A stretch of 64,000 bases of DNA from positions 27,847 to 91,846 of the forward strand of contig UZAN01040034.1 in NCBI GenBank assembly GCA_900618425.1, given 5' to 3'. The position numbers and the translations under genes were made by a program. The DNA is from Echinostoma caproni. Its lineage: Eukaryota > Platyhelminthes > Trematoda > Plagiorchiida > Echinostomatidae. Positions 26,418 to 36,845 of this stretch are shown piece after piece; within the stretch, counting starts at the first letter, position 1, and each line of letters starts with the position of its first letter. A model generated the notes under the pieces. That model was given only the letters and a program-made list of their open reading frames with translations, did no database searches and had not been told where the DNA came from.

Positions 26418-26900
26418 TCCCCTGTAATTTTCCCAGCTTAAAAAAAAATATTTCGTATTTATTTCCAGGTTTATAGAACTCCTATCCCGATGTGGCATAG
26501 CCAGTTCTAGTTGATTTTATTGTCTGCAAACATATCGACGCATGTGAAAGAATAGCTGACAGAATGGTGAACCCGCTCTCACAATAGGCTGCTTCCCGCA
26601 CGCACCGTCACATACAGAAACAGCATCCTCCCTGGTCTTGCTCGCTTTCTAATAAATCGCGCACTTACTATTACAGGTTTGGTTGAACACCTCATGAATT
26701 AGTTAATTTATTCCTTTTTTTATCCGTCACTATCGTCTTCCTGCGTTCAGTTTTCTGTCGTTCTTTTTTATTTTCTTTTAAATTAACCTCTTCACACTCG
26801 GAGGCCATTCACCTCAGCTCCACTGTATTATCGCGAAAAATCGCTGAAAATTCACCCTACGGGTGCGTACAGCTTACGTTTACTTGACTTCACTTGACAT

Positions 26901-28880
26901 GTTAGTCTAGCCGCTGTTCGTGTGATGTGGATATCCTAAACCGGTCCAGGAGGTATGAGCGAAATGATTGCTGCGTACTTAAAGGGTATGAAGGGTAATA
27001 TACTACTTAGGTGTATTCTGTAAGTAACATACTTGCAGAATGTCAACCTGAATAACAGTGATGTGCAAACAGATCTGGCAGGTTGCAACATTTTCAAAGG
27101 AATATACATAATCAAGACAAGGGAGCGCACACAGACACTTAGGTGTATGTTCTAAGGAAACGGTCCAGCTATGTCATGAGAATAGAGTAATGTGCGACAG
27201 CGACAGGTAGCAGCAAAGCCCTCTCGGGCTCCAACAATTGATTAGTAAATTCGTACAGAATGATAATTTTTCAAATGTCACCACGAGGATTGAAATGTGC
27301 GTGAGCATGGAAGCTCCGAGGGATACAGTGACCATTCAATCATTCACAGTCTGTTTTTTATGGATAAGAGAAAAACCATCTGCACTGCATATGCATTACT
27401 GTCACCATTATTGATCTACAGTTATCTGTTACTTGGCAAGTCTATTTTTTGGCACAGCGCTACGGATAGTTGTGTATCTATTAAAAACTACACATCCGGT
27501 TAGTTTGGTTACGATCTCACTATAAGAACCTCGGTTTAGTCGTTGATTATGTGAATCTCTTGACATTCAACTTGCTCCAAAAATGTTTGAAAAGTTCCGT
27601 ACCACTAGTGTAATCCAAATAATTGAACAAAATGTTCTTTGGGAAGACTTTAACGTCATAAGTATCATGAAGTGCCTCTCCAGTTCGTTATTTCACTTAT
27701 GCTTCGAACGATTGTGGAAAGCAGGCTATATGACTTACACAATGAATGAAGATCTTTATTTCACATGCGACATACTAAGTGGTCCATGAATCTGGTTTGA
27801 AAGCAAACGAAGCCCCAAAGAGAACTATCACAAATTGATTTGCCATAGGAGGAGGGGTATATTTATCAAAATGAAACGAAACAGACGAAATTCTACATCG
27901 GTATAACTTATCTTTCACTTATTTATTGTAGTGAATTTTGTAATCTGCTGTACTTTTCCCAAACTAATTATGAAATAACTTCGCTGCTCCACTTTTCAAG
28001 CTGAACATTGTTGCATAAGTTGCACAATAATTGTTCATAATAGAATAAGATCACTGAGGGGAAGCACAATTGATGATCAGCACCACGTCGACCCAACTAG
28101 AAACTTTTTATTACTCTGCAATGCAGGTTTTTTGGGGCCGTTTGAATACGTTTGATTACTGCTAATACACAGGAGTGATTTCAGTTCTATTAACCGAAAC
28201 ATAAGGTCAGTGTGATGTACCAGATTACAAAGTGATCAATAAATATATATGTTATCAATAGACCGAATTCATAATGAGTTAGTTTCACTTGATTTTTTGA
28301 AGAAAGCGGTTCATTCATCTGTTCCACGACATTCAAATGCATAAAAAGTAATAGGTAATGAATATTGATTGCACTTTATTTATTACCTAATATTCTTTTT
28401 CTATCCACTTGATGTGTGCTCATCATCATAGGTGATCTTATTCGATCAAACAAATTGGATTGGCTGACTACAGATGATACTGTCTAAATCGAACGTTTTG
28501 TGATAACACCAAAATTCAAGCTATCTGTGTTTCATTAATTGGCATCAGTTTCATGTGATATGGAAAATGGTGCACTGGTTGGTTTCTTCAGGGTCTAATA
28601 AATCAAGAAATAGTTTTGGAAGACTCACAAAAGTAGGGTTTTCAGTACCGATAGGTCTTAATCGTTTGATGAAACACACGGAAAAACAACAGTCGGTCAC
28701 TAATGTTTCTAACCCTACAAAGTCCAAGGATTAGAATAATCCATTTATCGATCAGTCCAATGAGGCCCGTCCAATTTTCATTGAAAATAGGCTACTTCTC
28801 GTATGAATGACTTCAACCGATTTCACGTAGTCTGTGAATATGGACAAGCAGATGGGTTCAATGTTTAGAGTATGAAGCTT
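26901..28880. other. non-coding stretch
   Basis: Open frames at 27297-27503 (hydrophobic) and 27583-27789 are unsupported. No repeats were recognised. Confidence 0.35.
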
Positions 28881-28924
28881 CGATTAGCCCATTTATATGG
28901 TCAGAGGCACTCTAGATGGTATAA

Positions 28925-29135
28925 TCCAAGCTTTATACACTAAAAGTTGTTTCAGCTATTCCCACAGGGTGATGACCGTCGACTATGTGGCTCGGGAGTA
29001 CGAGTTTGCAGTCTCTGTCCGAAGGTTCGCGGTTCGAGTCCTGACAGGGACACAAAACGTAAGCACTGCTAACGAGTCCCAAACAGGACGAAATAGCTAC
29101 CCAGTACACATTGTCGGCAATCAAAAACATTTCCA
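28925..29135 (+). mobile_element. tRNA-derived SINE, family C, copy 1
   Basis: The Pol III A box (TGGCTCGGGAG, about 28988-28998) and a perfect B box (GGTTCGAGTCC, 29031-29041) lie in a tRNA-like head. A degenerate hammerhead and a short tail follow. The second copy at 52757-52975 shares AATCCAAGCT..., GGTGATGA.CG..GAC, the promoter boxes and the body. The 28875-28935 segment looks like a collapsed version of the inverted repeat found in front of the other copy. Confidence 0.7.
29063..29107 (+). ncRNA. degenerate hammerhead ribozyme in SINE family C
   Basis: The order matches a minimal hammerhead: stem I CACTG, core CTAACGA (two changes from CTGATGA), stem II GTCC/GGAC with loop CAAACA, GAAA, stem III TAG/CTA with no loop, then CC and stem I CAGT. 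The two core changes and the loss of U at the cleavage-site pair argue that this copy no longer cleaves. The stem II, loop and GAAA block is close to that of the schistosome Sm-alpha hammerhead as known from the literature. Confidence 0.6.
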
Positions 29136-30044
29136 TCGCATTTAAATGCATTCAATGTTTACATATTGTAATCCTTTGAAATTTGATTTCGCAATTTCTG
29201 GGTCACTCCCGCGGGTTTTGCATCAGAACCTGATGTGATACAGATTTGTTCGTTGGGCCCAGTGGATTGGTCAACGATGATCTCGCACGCCACGTCCGGG
29301 CGAGAGTCGGCTATGTAATGAATGATCCAAATGACATCTCGTAAATCAATTGTTCCATATTCGCCATAAAATCAAAATATTATTAATCTTAGTTCTTGAG
29401 GCGAGGTGAGCCATCACTGAAGTGAAGCAAAATATATATTGATGGGCCTATTTAATTGGAGTACACAATAATAAGTTGAGTTCGGGATTGATGAGTCATA
29501 CTTGCTGCACCGGGATATCGATTTATTATGTTGCAGGAGTTAGTTAGTTGCACCATTGCCTAAACTTTACTGTGGAAAATCGATTATATTTTTCGTTCGT
29601 TCAGAGAATAAACAGCTGGTGAAAGGGAGTCTCTGACATTTAACGGAAGATATACTATTCCCGTTTTCCAGAGCACCACAATCGAGAAGTTTGTCAACCT
29701 CCAGCATGAATTATTCATGAAAGTTTGGCATTGCTGGTAAAATCGGGTCCATTTAACAAGAGTTGAGTGAAGATGAACGCATCCTAAACTCGTGCACCTC
29801 CCGAAAGCGTTTACTTCGTCATACAAGTGGATCGCCAAGCTCACCGATATGGCACAACAACAATAAAAATTAACTTTTTTTACGAAATCGCTAGCTCTAT
29901 TCCAAGGAACGACAATAACGAAACAAGTTGGTCTGCTGATCCTCGAAAGGCCATTCAGAGGTGTTTGATAAGGGAGAGAAATTGCCTCAGCGTAAATGGG
30001 AGACGGTTTGAATTGTTATTAATGACTATTTGACGAGACTGGAT
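29136..30044. other. non-coding stretch
   Basis: No gene or repeat was recognised. A frame at 29584-29844 (-) is unsupported. Confidence 0.35.
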
Positions 30045-30111
30045 CACACACACACACACACACGGTCGTTGCTCAGCACCGCGAGGCGTCCGACGGTGTG
30101 TGTGTGTGTGC
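30045..30111. repeat. facing (CA)n and (GT)n microsatellites
   Basis: A (CA)n tract at 30045-30063 and a (GT)n tract at 30095-30110 flank about 30 GC-rich bases. They face each other, with short complementary extensions (ACGGTCG and CGACGGT), so the whole block can fold into a hairpin or adopt Z-DNA-prone structure. Confidence 0.8.
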
Positions 30112-30207
30112 ACGATGGGATCAAATTAGTGTAATTGTGTAAACCACTGTATGCTTTTTCTCTTTAAAAATGTCCACCTATATGCACGTGAGTACACGTA
30201 TACTTTG

Positions 30208-30233
30208 TATGCGCGTGCGTGCGTGCGTGCGTG
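30208..30233. repeat. (GCGT)n microsatellite
   Basis: Five to six tandem GCGT units on the + strand, in a wider purine-pyrimidine alternating stretch (30180-30360). Confidence 0.85.
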
Positions 30234-30540
30234 CCTATGTGCACCAAACAACTGCAGTGGTAACTCTTATTCAGCCCACCAAACCTGAATGCGGGATATA
30301 TTATTTCAGTTTTGGTGGTAGGTGGGCGAGAACGCGTGCGTGCAGGTATGCACAGTACTGCACTTGTTCGTGCGACTTCGACCACATGTACTTGCCTGTA
30401 AAATCGATGTAGGGTCCGCGGCATTTACAGTGCCCTGAATATAAATCATACCCGCTGGAATTGGCCGATGTTGGACCACCTGTGAGTTTGTTGCAAAATT
30501 TGAAAAAAAACATTGATGCCACATTAGGTTTTTTGTGAAT

Positions 30541-30733
30541 GATTTAGCGGATAAGATAACAGCCATCTTTGTGAGACGCGTTTTCAACTTGGATTGCTAA
30601 AGCAGATTTCAATGTAATCCAGTTTAGGCGAGATTTGGTTCGTAATTTGAGGTAGCCAAATTCGCTAAAATATCTGCAATGTGAATCGCAGACAAAACCA
30701 GTGCGGTGGGTATCACATTTGCTATCTTCAAAT
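30541..30733 (+). repeat. foldback element, left arm
   Basis: This 193-bp arm is the near-exact reverse complement of 31061-31254. The only differences I see are in the outer 45 bp, around 30550 and 30570-30595 (for example GTGAGACGCG against TGGAACGCG). It encodes nothing recognisable. The outer end reads ATTTAGCGGATAAG. See the findings for interpretation. Confidence 0.92.
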
Positions 30734-30736
30734 GCG

Positions 30737-30912
30737 AATTCGTCGTGTTTATAGCAAATGAAGCGTGAATTGAAAAGCTCGGAAGCAATGGACAGCTGTT
30801 TCGACCCGGTTGGGTCTCATCAGCAGTGCGAATCCATCGACCTGACTGGGGATCGAACCCGGGACTTCATGGGCAGAACGCAAGCGTGCTGCCCACTACG
30901 CCACCGGGCAGC
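30737..30912 (-). mobile_element. tRNA-derived SINE, family B, with hammerhead, copy 1
   Basis: On the - strand, an A box (TGGCGTAGTGG, 30903-30893) and B box (GGTTCGATCCC, 30859-30849) are followed by a hammerhead and then a tail ending in ACACGACGAATTC next to the foldback arm. The same order and sequence occur at 44535-44705 (-). It occupies most of the 327-bp spacer of the foldback element, so it either inserted there or was part of the unit that was duplicated in inverted form. Confidence 0.8.
30785..30829 (-). ncRNA. hammerhead ribozyme (minimal, SINE-borne)
   Basis: On the - strand all conserved core elements are present: CTGATGA, then GAAA, then the GTC cleavage triplet. Stem I is GCACTG/CATTGC (five of six pairs), stem II is a perfect GACCC/GGGTC with loop AACC, and stem III is ACAG/CTGT with no loop. 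The zero-loop stem III is the hallmark of the small hammerheads of the schistosome Sm-alpha SINE and of Penelope-like elements, which work best as dimers or in tandem. Cleavage would be 3' of the C in GTC. It lies on the strand transcribed from the SINE's A/B-box promoter. Confidence 0.85.
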
Positions 30913-31060
30913 TGATCAGACCGTCTTTTATTTTCCATTTACACGATATAGCACAGCCCATCTTTGAGAGTTTGTTGCGGGCCACGGACCCTGTTCAACT
31001 CAGCACTAGCCTCCAGGGTTATGACTCGGTTGGAAACATTTACAACCTGACTGAACAACA

Positions 31061-31254
31061 AATTTGAAGATAGCAAATGTGATACCCACCGCACTGGTTT
31101 TGTCTGCGATTCACATTGCAGATATTTTAGCGAATTTGGCTACCTCAAATTACGAACCAAATCTCGCCTAAACTGGATTACATTGAAATCTGCTTTAGCA
31201 ACCCAAGTTGAAAACGCGTTCCAGAAAGATGGCTGTTATCTTATCCGATAAATT
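31061..31254 (-). repeat. foldback element, right arm
   Basis: Inverted copy of 30541-30733 with very few differences. Both inner and outer ends are sharply defined, and no open frame is shared. The outer end reads CTTATCCGATAAAT. Confidence 0.92.
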
Positions 31255-34200
31255 TGAAATTTAACCAAATCCTTCATTACTCACATGACATTTGCTATTT
31301 GTTCGTCACTGCATTTGGAGTAGGTTTCACTTCGTGGTTTGCGCACCAGCTCGGAACACAGGGTTTGCTGTCCGTCCAAAGTGCAACAGTTTCCTTGGAC
31401 ATCCGTATTTGGACAATAAACATCCTGACGATAAGCAACGTGCACATAAAGTGATCTGGAATGTCAGAATAACGAAGCTAGGCATGATTTTCGATTTCAC
31501 TAAAACACCGACAAAGCTCCTGACGACAATAATTTTCGTTCAGCCTCGATGGGGCAAAAACCAATGCGTAGTTTTCAAATAACTTCCAAAGTGTCAGAAA
31601 ATTTACCTCACTCCTGCGTGTGCCAAGTCATAAAAGCCATGGATTAAAATAATTAATTTAATTACTTATTCATGAGTAAAATAAAACTGCAATAAATTCG
31701 GCCATCTCCTACCTGTTCATCGGCCCGAATGGAACAATGTACCTAAACGTTTCCTTGAATGTGCATTCAGGTAATATATCACCTCAGTCGTCCTTCGTCA
31801 GATGTGGCGTTCCTTTCCAGTTGAATAAAAGACCAGGCACTTAAACATTACGGGAAGGTAATATTGTCTGTAAATTGGTAATGCCCTGCGCCTAGTGCGA
31901 AACTCTACATCGCCGGCTCAGATGGAGACGGATTCAGGAACATAACTTAACGGTTCTTTTCTGCATCAAAGAATCAATCTATAGAATAACGTAAGAAGCT
32001 TCTAGCAACCGTGGAATCCATACTAATTAGAATTTTTAAGCCGGAGTGGTGAAATCAACGTAATATGTTTCAAGCGCTGTTGTTTCCATGACCATAGAAG
32101 TTATTGACCTCTAGTCTTATGTGACACATTTTCCTTTCTCCCATTTTCACACAGTCATTCTTGAGTAACATCTTTCATGTCGTATCCACTTCACACCTTG
32201 TGTTACTCAACTTTGTGCTATTCATTTACCATGACTGCATAATGTTTTGTCAATCTAACCTTCTGCCCATACACAAAAACATACTACTGAGTAATCCAAT
32301 TAAATAGGTAAATGCCTGAAGCGATATATCCACTTTTTTCTTATATTTCATTACTGATTCAAGACCGTGGGTCGTCATACAAGTCATGATGTTCCTTTTT
32401 CGACCAGCGGATTTGCTCATGACTGATAATATAACCAGATATGCAAAACTGTCGTACTTTTGTATTCAATAGAAGCCTGTATCGTTTGTTGAGCAATATT
32501 TAGATTTGGTGACCAAACGAATATAGTCAACGTGTTTTGTGTAGAATCGTATTTTACCGGTATCATCAAATTCCGGGTATCGTCTAGGATAGATTCCAAT
32601 GGATTTTTTATTGTTTATTATTTGTTATTATTTTAGAAAACCGAACATTATCATTTAAGTGAAAAGCCTGAACTGAACTATTTACCATCTAATCAAAGAT
32701 AAAGCGTTACAGTTCCGTGACTAACATTGTCTATTTCAGATTTTATTGGTGCATGACCCCGACTATAGAGAATGATTTGTGTACTGATTCATTCATTTAT
32801 AAAGTTGGCTTTTAACTGATTCCAAACCAATCAAGAGTAGATCCACGATCCACACACATACATTCCTGAATTTGGAGCTAGTTACCTGGTTGATTGAGTG
32901 TATTAGTGTATTGGGTATAATGGGCAACGTGGATGTTACATCCCCCCTTCCATGAAGAGCTCATGATCCACTGGGTGGAACATCAACCACCACCAAATGA
33001 TCGTGGTCTCAGCAAACCGTTGACTCGTTCACTCGCGCACAAGGTTCTAGCTGAGGCCTCGATTGTGGTATTCCTTTAAAAAATCCACATTTATTGCCAG
33101 AACAATCCGGCAGTAAATCCTGGACCGATGTCTAGTATAAAAATCGTTGTAACCTGCTTCGTTTGTCTCACAGTCCAAATACAGTTACGTATCAAACAAT
33201 AATAAAAGTAAAGTATACAATTCAAAAGACATGTGCACCTAACCACACATCAACGAACATTTGAAGTGTTCACAAAAACAAATGGTTTTATTTTTGTCTC
33301 GGCCCCGGTGAAATAACGTGTTTCTGATTTCATTATCGGTGCATAGTCAGTACACACCAATCATTTTATCCTATCTGGTTTCTCCTCATGCTGAGTACCA
33401 CAAAACGGATTGCTTGATTCGATTGATAACACCAGCTGTGATGTGGATACAGAAAATATGCGGCACTTATGGAGCTCCGCAGGAATGCTCTGAAAGGATC
33501 ATAATGGATACTCGTTACCGCCGACACTCGATCTAACCTCTCGCTGTCAAACACGCTCACAAAGGGATTACACGACAACGGTGCCCGAACGTATATTGTA
33601 GCAAAGAGAATGGCAATAAGCAAGGCACAAGCTGCCTATGGAAAGGGGACACACGTTTCGTATTGAATATAGGTTCTCATGTGTCCGCTGACAATCTTCT
33701 GTTCGTTCGTTCTTGATGTTTACCTTGTTCAATCATTGTGTGCCTGAACGTGGTAGAACAGATTAGTACTGTAGGCATCTTCTATCATTTCGATTTCCAT
33801 GTCGTTACACAGGCTTCCTTATGAACCTGAAGTCCAACAGTTTACATTTGATTCGGTTAAATAGCTACCTCACTGATACTTCCATTCACATACATTTTCA
33901 ATATTACGTGTAATTTGACGAACAAAGAGAGAGGGAGCAATTTTAATACTCAACCTTTCAAATGTGGCTTGTTGTGAAGTGAACGATCGGACTCGCAGCA
34001 TAATATATGCATGCTAGATTAGTCCCCAGTGGTCGTCGTATGAGTTGAACCATATCAGCTTGGGTTAGGCTCTTTCACTGTACCTTTGTGCGACTACCGG
34101 GCGACAGTCAATGAGCTTCATAGATTCTGTGGGCCGAGGTACCACAGCTCGAAATCTTGAAAGTGCAAGGCTGTCCAGCTTGATCAAGCTGCGTTCATAT

Positions 34201-35014
34201 GACGTCTGGATTTAACTTGATTAGGGTGAAACTTGAAAATCCTACGTATTCATCGGTTCAGGTTGACTGAAAGTTATTTCTGTCAATTGTGTAAAAGCAG
34301 TACGTCGGGTTGCGTCATAGCCTGAAACACTGCCGTGATTTATCCTGCACGGTTTCATGTTGGAATTTTTCACAGTGCATTGTATTCATCCATTGTTTAT
34401 GTGACACTCTGGTTGCGCAAAATATGACCACAAAGATGCTATACACAAAACATCTTGTGTGGTATAAACTGGCTTGTTTTGCATTTGTTACAACACACTA
34501 AGCGTTATGTATGTTTATTGTGTTAATCATAAAAGTATGTATTCATTCAACCCAAGAATATAAGTGATTGAGTTGGGAACAAAACCTAAAATAATATTAG
34601 TTTTTTCCACGCAGCAGAAACATTTATAATTGATTTGTCCGATGGAATATCAAAACCGATTATTCACTTCAGACCAACAATTACTAGCTCTCAACTTTCA
34701 TCTCTTCCATAGTTTCGTAAAAATGAAATCCTATGTAGAAGACTATATAACACGGTCAGTGTCGTCCGTTGCGGTTCACATAAATGATTCGAGTTCGATA
34801 ACCCACTTCATCCAGGGGAATATACATCGGGGTCATCTGTCGACCTCAATAACAATCGAAGTGAAGCAACGTGTTTCGTAATTTGACAGACCAAATTAAG
34901 AACAAACACGGTGAATATCTCACACGACGACCACAAGACAGGAGCGTTCCGCATAAAAAACCGGACAAATCAATCAACCAACGACAGATATTTGAACGAT
35001 GCATCGAACAGTAC
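31255..35014. other. non-coding stretch, nothing firmly recognised
   Basis: Small frames at 31254-31582, 32417-32599 (-) and 33318-33623 are unsupported. A good acceptor at about 34616 (TTTTTTCCACGCAG) opens a 31-codon frame ending in TAG near 34711, which might be a terminal exon. No homology found. Confidence 0.3.
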
Positions 35015-35086
35015 CTAAGTGTCCTCAAGTCCTTCCAAAATAGAACCTGATTTTCGGTCAGGTGATGAATAAAAGATGAGCATATT
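35015..35086 (-). CDS. candidate short exon, unidentified
   Basis: A 72-nt stretch on the - strand has both splice sites close to consensus: acceptor TTTATTCATTCTGCAG (ending 35087) and donor TTAG|GTACTG (35015/35014). It encodes HHLTENQVLFWKDLRTL and a few more residues. The quality of both sites is the main support; it is too short for family assignment. Confidence 0.22.
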   Translation of the reverse strand, partial: NMLIFYSSPDRKSGSILEGLEDT

Positions 35087-35330
35087 CTGCAGAATGAATA
35101 AAGCAACTGAGCGTTTCCTGCGATCGATTCAAATGATGTACATTTATTGGCAAAAGGTAAACTTATTTCTCTCTATCAATTGAGTTGAAATTTTTCGGAA
35201 AAAATTGGATTCATTTCAGGTTTTTAACGTATCTCGTGAGAAGAATATCGAATGATAGATTCAAAAGCGCCCATAGACAGCCCCATATCCGTTGCGGATG
35301 GTGAGTAATTACTTATTTAGAATCATCGAG

Positions 35331-35333
<3 letters not shown>

Positions 35334-35392
<59 letters not shown>
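35334..35392. repeat. (AT)n microsatellite, about 29 units
   Basis: An uninterrupted AT dinucleotide run, the longest simple repeat in the window. The frame of alternating Ile and Tyr across it is an artefact. Confidence 0.95.
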
Positions 35393-35396
<4 letters not shown>

Positions 35397-36674
35397 CAGT
35401 CAACACCAATCTTTACAGATACGGCGCCAAAAATAACCATGGGTGAACGAAAACAAATACAGGTAAGAAAATAGAGATGCATCACACTCTTGTGCTTACA
35501 TGCAGTAAAATATGGCAGCCGAAAATAAAAAGCAAATCGAACTCAACCCATTATTTCTAACCTCTTTATTCCCTAGAAGCGATTGGCGAGTGTATTTGAG
35601 TGTGTCTGAAAGAGGATAAATCTGTGATATGAAATGACGTGTTTTGTTTCGGAATATTATTTGAACCCACACAAAATTACAAAAACAATTAAGTCCCAAA
35701 ACATGTAGATTGTATTAGGTAAGGGTGACGCATGCAATCACGTGACATTTAAAACTGATTTAGGGTATTACTGAGTGGTTTTCATGACTCTGCCAAGCAT
35801 ATAACAAGCATTTATTGGTATGGCATTACAGTATAAAATAAATATGACCAATATGATGTTCCTCGCGCAAGCGTTGTAAGATTACATCTTTGGATTTATC
35901 GAATTCCTTCTCAAAATGACAAAATAATCCCCTCTCCAGTGAGACGAAACAGTACAGATTATCAGATTAATGCGGATTTCCTGAAAATGATATTTCAAAA
36001 GTCTCATTATCCATCAAGGGCTGCTCGTAAGTGGCGTATAAAAAAAACAGCTGAGGTTATAGTCATCCTTCTGCTTAACCCATCACCTTACTCCCAAAAG
36101 GGATTTGCCGATGCGCTTTAGTCACCATGACCTCCAGTATGAATTCACTCAGATGAATGAGTTGGCCCTTTTTGTGACCTCAACCAAAAGTAGTTAATCT
36201 TCAACCTGTCTCAAACTCATGGGTTTCTGTCCTGTTCCTATCCGCACAACAACACACCACACCCCCTCCGCTTTTCTGAACTGCATGCAATCTACTAGCC
36301 TTAGCTTTCAACCAAACTCACACACACACCCGAAATAATAATGCAATTCAGTGTGCTTTTATAAATATATTTCATGACCAACAGAACCCAGTGCAACTAG
36401 TCAGACGTGTGCAATATGTGTGTCTCGACCAGGTCTCAAACCAGAAATCTTCTTCGGGTTGGCAATCGCAACAGCATATATAGGGCCTATATTTGATGTC
36501 CAAATTAAGAGTCTGGTGGATACTGTAAACGGAAAAAGGAACTTTGACAATACAATAAGGAAACCTTACTAAGAGAATCGGTTGAAATCCAAGGAAGAAT
36601 GTGGCTTTTTATGGTACCGGTATCCCTTATCTTTATTTGATAAAAAATGCATATCCTTCCCGTTTTTCTTTATC
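35393..36674. other. non-coding stretch
   Basis: A short (AC)n at about 36319-36330. No gene supported. Confidence 0.4.
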
Positions 36675-36845
36675 ATTTTACCTCCTTTTTATTGAAAACT
36701 AGCAGTGACACTTTTAGGAAGGGGAAAGCGACAAATCACAGGGCTGCCATTCAACACACACTGCGGGAAGTCAGGCGTTGGTGATGGGATTCGATCACAT
36801 CTCCGGGGCTGATAACTTGGTGGCATTACCACCGGGCCACCACCG
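36675..36845 (-). mobile_element. tRNA-derived SINE, family A, copy 3
   Basis: Reverse complement of the family at 12941 and 56566. On the - strand it has A box TGGCCCGGTGG (36839-36829), B box GATCGAATCCC (36796-36786), then a body with CTGACTTCCCGCAGT and a tail containing TTTTCAATAAAAAGGAGG. Confidence 0.75.

Larger units (their letters stand above)
23841..26900 (+). mobile_element. CR1-like non-LTR retrotransposon, near full span but inactive
   Basis: Endonuclease and reverse transcriptase signatures run in order on one strand. Endonuclease: SNIRSLLGKV (about 24180), MLQESRLHSD (about 24268), TGGGIVTFV (about 24374), VDDFNRF (about 24622, the GDFN block with G to D), and a closing SD near 24778. 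Reverse transcriptase: described separately. C-terminal block: IDFIVCKHIDACERIADRM (about 26514-26570), still legible after a frame change. An AT-rich tail with no gene follows to about 26900. The 5' limit is uncertain; 23841-24150 contains no recognised ORF1. Many stops and frameshifts show it is an old, dead copy. Confidence 0.8.

Noticed and set aside
30164..30587. Several overlapping Cys/His-rich open frames
   Set aside because: They arise from the GT/GCGT repeat region and flank the foldback arm. All strands and frames are open there and none has homology.
35292..35474. 60-codon frame with a long Ile-Tyr alternating run
   Set aside because: It is the translation of the (AT)n microsatellite.
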